A stretch of 45,775 bases of DNA from Acidobacteria bacterium 13_2_20CM_57_17 (GTDB taxonomy: Bacteria > Acidobacteriota > Terriglobia > Acidiferrales > UBA7541). Below the pieces are notes generated by a model. That model ran no database searches. It saw only the letters and a program-made list of their open reading frames with translations, and was not told the origin of the DNA. Positions 42,284 through 45,775 of this stretch are shown in pieces (position 1 is the stretch's first letter; the number at the start of each line of letters is the position of its first letter). Where the stretch lies: the NCBI GenBank assembly GCA_001914785.1, contig MNDE01000184.1, positions 1-45,775 on the forward strand, given 5' to 3'. Position numbers and translations under genes: made by a program.

Positions 42284-43297
42284 ATGCTCGCACGCTTGTC
42301 ACTGCTTTTTGCTTTCATGATGTTCCTGACTTCGGGGGTGCTCCGAGTCGCAAAGCCGGCTCCGCCCGCAAGTGGTCTGCTGGTCGTCGCGAATCAAAAA
42401 GAGCACACCCTGCTCCTGGTCGATCCCGACAATCGCCGCGAACTCGCAAAAATCGTTGTCGGCGTGAACGGCCATGAAGTCATGGCCTCGAAAGATGGCC
42501 GCTTCGCGTACGTTCCGATTTACGGAAACTCCGGTGTTGGAAGGCCCGGGACAGATGGGAGTACGATTGACGTCATTGATTTGCAAGCGCGCAAACTAGC
42601 CGCCACGATCGATTTGGGCAAGCCGCTCCGCCCGCACCGCGCGGAATTCGGGCCGGACGGGCTACTCTACGTCACCGCCGAGCTAGCGAATGTCGTCGAC
42701 GTCATCGATCCTTCAACCCGCAAGGTCCTCGCGGAAATTCCCACCGGTGAGCCGCAATCCCACATGCTGGTTCTATCGAACGATGGCCAGCGCGGTTACA
42801 CCGCCAACGTCAGCGCCGGAAGCGTAAGCGTGCTGGACTTGGCCAAGCGCAGTCTCATTACCACGATTCCCGTGGCCAAGATCGTTCAGCGCATTTCGAT
42901 TTCGCCGGATAGCCGCCGCATCTTTACCCATGATCAGGACGCGCCTCGCATCGCCGTCATCGACGCGGCCACAAATAAAATTACGAATTGGATCGAATTG
43001 CCGGCCGTCGCCTATGCGTCGGAGTCTACTCCCGATGGCCGTTGGCTGCTGGCAGTCAGTATGACTGCGAACAAACTCTTCGTGGTTGATTTGCAATCGC
43101 TGAAAGTGGTGCGTTCGTTTGAAGCTCCAGAGAGGTCGTCGGAAATCCTGATTCGTCCGGACGGGGAACTCGCGTATGTCAGTGGGACAGGCGCGGGAAA
43201 GATCGCCGTGCTCGACGTGCGCTCCTGGAAATTGTTGCCGCCGATCGACCTCACTCCCGGCGTCGATGGCATGGTCTGGGTCAGCGCTTCCCGCTAA
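42284..43297 (+). CDS. Exported YVTN beta-propeller protein (YncE-like)
   Basis: A 337-residue protein with a signal peptide (residues 1-25) and about seven beta-propeller blades of the YVTN type (for example TIDVIDLQARKLAATIDLGKPL, DVIDPSTRKVLAEIPTGE, AYVSGTGAGKIAVLDVRSWKLL). A GAGGTG ribosome binding site precedes the ATG. Ligand unknown; such proteins are periplasmic or bound to the outer membrane. Its last 17 bases overlap the 3' end of the convergent yfcE-like gene. Confidence 0.9.
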   Translation: MLARLSLLFAFMMFLTSGVLRVAKPAPPASGLLVVANQKEHTLLLVDPDNRRELAKIVVGVNGHEVMASKDGRFAYVPIYGNSGVGRPGTDGSTIDVIDLQARKLAATIDLGKPLRPHRAEFGPDGLLYVTAELANVVDVIDPSTRKVLAEIPTGEPQSHMLVLSNDGQRGYTANVSAGSVSVLDLAKRSLITTIPVAKIVQRISISPDSRRIFTHDQDAPRIAVIDAATNKITNWIELPAVAYASESTPDGRWLLAVSMTANKLFVVDLQSLKVVRSFEAPERSSEILIRPDGELAYVSGTGAGKIAVLDVRSWKLLPPIDLTPGVDGMVWVSASR

Positions 43298-43805
43298 ATA
43301 TGGTGGAAAGCGGCGCTTTAGGTATTGGGCGCTCCAGGTCCACAAACTCTACCTCATACGCGGTTCGCCCCAACTGAAGACGTGCCACCGTTACGGGTAA
43401 TTGGAATCTTCGTGGGCCCGCGCTTCCCGGGTTGATGTACAGCACTCCATCGCGCTCTAGCCTTCCCGCTTTGTGGGTATGGCCGCTAACGACGATTTGA
43501 AAACCAGCTGCCGCAGGATTCAAATCCAGGGCATTCACATCATGCAGGACATAAATCAAGACCGCGCCCGCTTCTGCCACAGCCGTCTCCGGCAACGCCT
43601 GCGCCCACGGCTCGATATCCGCGTTGCCCCGCACCGCTACCACCGGCGCAATCTTTTTCAACGCCTCCAAAATCTCCGGCTTGCCCACATCTCCGGCATG
43701 CAGGATCAGCTCCGACCCACGCAGGGCTTCCACGGCCTCTTTACGCAGCAAACCATGAGTATCCGAAATCAGTCCGATTCGTGTTACCCCACTTGGCATA
43801 GGCAA
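43281..43805 (-). CDS. Metallophosphoesterase, YfcE type
   Basis: A 174-residue two-metal phosphodiesterase. Motifs in order: GLISDTHG, LILHAGDVG, VRGNAD, VLHDVN and VSGHTHKAG, then LYINPGSAGPRR, i.e. all metal ligands of the family. Phosphodiester substrate unknown. Frame open from ATG at 43805. The 3' end overlaps the propeller gene by 17 bp on the opposite strand. Confidence 0.93.
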   Translation of the reverse strand: MPMPSGVTRIGLISDTHGLLRKEAVEALRGSELILHAGDVGKPEILEALKKIAPVVAVRGNADIEPWAQALPETAVAEAGAVLIYVLHDVNALDLNPAAAGFQIVVSGHTHKAGRLERDGVLYINPGSAGPRRFQLPVTVARLQLGRTAYEVEFVDLERPIPKAPLSTIFSGKR

Positions 43806-43854
43806 ATCCTAACGCGGAGAAGAAAGTGGAGCGGAAGAAATACTGCGGTGGGTT

Positions 43855-44232
43855 TTATGCGCTGACTTTGTTGGGAACTATCCGGCGCAGTGGCTTTGCG
43901 CCCGGAGTCGGGAACTGCATGTGCCAGAAATTCATTTCGGGTGAATTAAACTCCACCCCGACATACTGCTTGCCGTCGCGGGCCCGATGAATCGAAACAA
44001 CGCGGCACTCTGTCGACTGTGAAGTGTGGTCGTTCATCAATACGACGGTCTGCCCCATCTTTACGATCTCTTCCAGTTGAAACAACGCCCCATGCCGGTT
44101 CACGGATTGCGAAACCGTCTGCGCACTGAACTTTTCACCCGAGTCCGCCTTCCCGTGGACCGTCAGCGGCACGGTCAGTGCTACTCGTAGCGTGCGCCGG
44201 CGCTCTTTGCAACGAAAGTGAAGCAGGGACAT
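43855..44232 (-). CDS. PilZ-domain protein with degenerate second motif
   Basis: A 125-residue protein. The first c-di-GMP motif is present as RRTLR near residue 12 (the RxxxR form) and the fold continues VALTVPLTVHGK, GALFQLEEIVKMGQTVVLM, CRVVSIHRARDGKQYVGVEF. The second motif, normally D/N-x-S-x-x-G, reads SVNRHG, so binding of c-di-GMP may be weak or lost. It could serve the pathway of the GGDEF protein at 31371, but distance gives no proof. Confidence 0.8.
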   Translation of the reverse strand: MSLLHFRCKERRRTLRVALTVPLTVHGKADSGEKFSAQTVSQSVNRHGALFQLEEIVKMGQTVVLMNDHTSQSTECRVVSIHRARDGKQYVGVEFNSPEMNFWHMQFPTPGAKPLRRIVPNKVSA

Positions 44233-44620
44233 TTCGGCTTCGACCTCAAACTCTATTTGGGAACGCGCGGCGCTTTCGACTAGCTTCGATCGAGGAGTGT
44301 CCGCTTACTGAGTCGTGCCAGCAGGGTGCTAAAGCGAAAGAACAGGAGAACGGAAGTGACTAGCACGAACCTTGCCCACACAGCCCCATACTGCCTTCAT
44401 ACTTCTCCCGGGACAATGGCAGAACGGTACCACAAAATCCTATTCCAAAACAGTACCCTCGTACTTCTCCAATGCTCCACCATCCAGGCTACCGAACCCC
44501 AGCATCCCTCGTAATTCAGCTATCTTAAACAACTGTAAGGACATAGCATTCTTTCCCCCTACGCCCTCCTCAGCCCCAGCCAGCCTGTCCCCTTCTAGTG
44601 TTTCGGCCAGCGCGATCGTT
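44233..44620. other. Intergenic region (388 nt)
   Basis: Non-coding stretch between the PilZ start and the M23 peptidase stop. It contains a pyrimidine-rich block (44497-44546) that resembles the element at the priA 3' end (see findings). No promoter is clear. Confidence 0.4.
44497..44546. repeat. Possible diverged copy of the G/C-run element
   Basis: On the plus strand CCCCAGCATCCCTCGTAATT, then TATCTTAAACAACTGTAAGG, resembles the minus-strand sequence after priA: CCCC-rich block, TTAC or TAAT, TATC, AAACAA, AGG. Similarity is partial and judged by eye. Confidence 0.25.
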
Positions 44621-45601
44621 TCATCTTGTTCTCCGCTTGGAGGACTTTTTCCTTGGCGGGACCTCGGGGGAGTTCACCAACAGTTTCACAAGAAGCATCG
44701 GGTTCACCCGCGCTCGTTCCACCGTCAGTCCCCAATGCAAGTGCGGTCCCGTGACGCGCCCGGTAGCCCCAACTTTTCCCAGCACCGTGCCCGCTTCCAG
44801 AACGTCGCCCGCTTTTACGTCAATCTCCGAAAGGTGCCCGTAAAACGTGTAAATCCCGAGTCCGTGATCCAGCACGACCGTGTTCCCTGAAAAAAACAAT
44901 TCCTCCGCTAGCGCGACCTTCCCGCGCTGCGCTGCGTGCACCGTCGTTCCGGTTACGCCCGGCAAATCCGCGCCGCCATGGGGTGACCCAGGATTCCCGT
45001 TCAGAATCCGCCGCTTCCCAAAATTCGAGCCCGTTGTCACCCCATCCAGCGGTATGCGAAATGGACCGTCCCACAACCGCTCTGGCGTCGCACTGTCAAA
45101 AATGTCGCGCAACTTTTGGCGCTCTTCATTCGCGCGCTTGACTTGCTCCGGGCTAGGCTCGACGAACTCTTTCCCGACCTGCAATCGCTCGGTCGCAAAC
45201 CGGCCTTGCCTCACTGGCACCTTGACGCTGCAACTCATTTTCTCGCCGCTCGCCGTCTCTCCCGTTATCTTTAGCTCGTATTCACCGGGTGCCTTTTCCA
45301 GATCGACTCCCAGCAAGCCTCTGCGCTTCGCTTCGTCGGTGCCCTCCCGCCACATTGGGACAGTCCGACCGCCCCAATCGCCCTGCACTCCCGCCAGTGG
45401 CTTTGCGCTCTTCAGTTCGATCAACAACAAACTTCCCTGGCTCGCTTCGGGTGCACTCAAGCGCAGCGTAGTTCCCGCAGTGCAAGTCCTCGCGTTGTCA
45501 GCCAACACTTCCGCGGGAGCCATCGCGGCGCCTGCTGCCAAAATCACGATGGCAAGTCTCATCCGCCGAAGTCGAATTTCCCGCCAGCCCCGCGATTTCA
45601 T
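44621..45601 (-). CDS. M23-family metallopeptidase (LytM-like)
   Basis: A 326-residue exported protein. The N-terminus (residues 1-34, ending AEVLA) is a signal peptide, the middle is beta-rich and unassigned, and the C-terminal M23 domain has GSPHGGADLPG (the zinc His and Asp of HxxxD), GIYTFYGHLSEI and GPHLHWGL (the HxH zinc ligands). All metal ligands are present, so peptidoglycan endopeptidase activity is likely. The ATG at 45601 overlaps the stop of the next gene (ATGA), indicating cotranscription. Confidence 0.93.
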   Translation of the reverse strand: MKSRGWREIRLRRMRLAIVILAAGAAMAPAEVLADNARTCTAGTTLRLSAPEASQGSLLLIELKSAKPLAGVQGDWGGRTVPMWREGTDEAKRRGLLGVDLEKAPGEYELKITGETASGEKMSCSVKVPVRQGRFATERLQVGKEFVEPSPEQVKRANEERQKLRDIFDSATPERLWDGPFRIPLDGVTTGSNFGKRRILNGNPGSPHGGADLPGVTGTTVHAAQRGKVALAEELFFSGNTVVLDHGLGIYTFYGHLSEIDVKAGDVLEAGTVLGKVGATGRVTGPHLHWGLTVERARVNPMLLVKLLVNSPEVPPRKKSSKRRTR

Positions 45602-45775
45602 TTCTGCTGCCGCATCGCCGCCACACGAGCCTCCACTTTTTCAAACTGCGCCCGCGCTAGCTTCCATCCCATGATGGCTTTCTCAATCGTCAGAAACATC
45701 TCGGGGTTCTTCATCTTCTCGCGGAGCTCCGGCAAGAACGGCCTCACCTTTGCAAAAATGAAGTACATTTCGCCG
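45598..45775 (-). CDS. Hypothetical protein, 3' part only
   Basis: The last 58 codons of a gene running off the right edge. The C-terminus reads GEMYFIFAKVRPFLPELREK, then KNPEMFLTIEKAIMGWKLAR, then a helical tail ending VAAMRQQK. I do not recognise the family. The stop at 45598-45600 overlaps the M23 start. Confidence 0.8.
   Translation of the reverse strand, partial: GEMYFIFAKVRPFLPELREKMKNPEMFLTIEKAIMGWKLARAQFEKVEARVAAMRQQK

Noticed and set aside
1..45775. CRISPR array, insertion sequence or prophage
   Set aside because: I found no regularly spaced repeats, no transposase or integrase, and no phage structural genes; the short repeats listed are isolated.

Overview
The window reads as chromosomal DNA of a Gram-negative, diderm bacterium of moderately high GC content, most plausibly a soil or sediment Acidobacteriota. 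The diderm reading rests on a lipopolysaccharide-export set (LptB plus an LptC/LptA-like protein), an MsbA-like flippase and an outer-membrane beta-barrel. The Acidobacteriota assignment is inference from overall gene style (DedA-rhodanese fusion, very long LptC/OstA protein, twin-arginine amidase, many secreted TPR proteins); there is no rRNA or tRNA here to settle it. I see no CRISPR array, insertion sequence, prophage or tRNA, so most of the window is core and housekeeping sequence.

Layout. 1-4010 (+): the end of smc, then purC and a small Fis-type DNA-binding protein, closed by a strong hairpin. 4094-5473 (-): a secreted TPR protein. 5770-9411 (+): an SDR oxidoreductase, then a redox-flavoured cassette of a MarR regulator with its own promoter and operator, a YceI protein, a nitroreductase and a DedA membrane protein fused to a rhodanese domain. 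9429-14138: dcd (-), an HU/IHF protein, a membrane site-2-type protease and an amino-acid permease (+), then a secreted carboxypeptidase-regulatory/TPR protein (-). 14741-15514 (+): an unusual protein with a zincin-like HExxE motif. 15887-25163 (-): a long run of priA, an EamA transporter, a family-4 uracil-DNA glycosylase, coaBC, rpoZ, gmk, yicC and an MsbA-like exporter; from rpoZ to the exporter the genes overlap or nearly touch, indicating one operon. 25265-32489 (-): a hypothetical gene, rapZ, rpoN, lptB, lptC/lptA-like and a GAF-GGDEF diguanylate cyclase. 32728-33131 (-): a frameshifted glyoxalase. 33351-35631 (+): a RodZ-like protein, a helical-repeat protein and a Cys-rich rhodanese. 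From 35662 on: an amidase, small secreted proteins, a DUF1761 membrane protein, a beta-barrel, an MFS sugar-acid transporter, an MmcQ/YjbR protein, a beta-propeller, a YfcE phosphodiesterase, a PilZ protein, an M23 peptidase and a truncated gene at the right edge.

The most interesting observation is in the DedA-rhodanese gene. Its frame is interrupted by a single in-frame TGA (9262-9264) exactly where, as I know the family, homologues carry the second cysteine of a YC-(S/T)-C-PNEATS active-site loop. The remaining 48 codons after it are intact and conserved-looking, and a 7-bp hairpin with a GU-containing 5-nt loop starts 14 nt downstream. This is the layout of a bacterial selenocysteine codon plus SECIS element, so the gene is a candidate selenoprotein with a Cys-Thr-Sec motif. 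The alternative is a nonsense mutation or base-call error, and another gene in the window (the glyoxalase) does carry a frameshift. No sel genes lie in this window. Other points worth a look are the palindromic operator over the MarR promoter with an apparently leaderless GTG start, a possible small RNA before priA, repeat-like elements, an apparent ATA start codon and the absence of hpf and ptsN between rpoN and rapZ.
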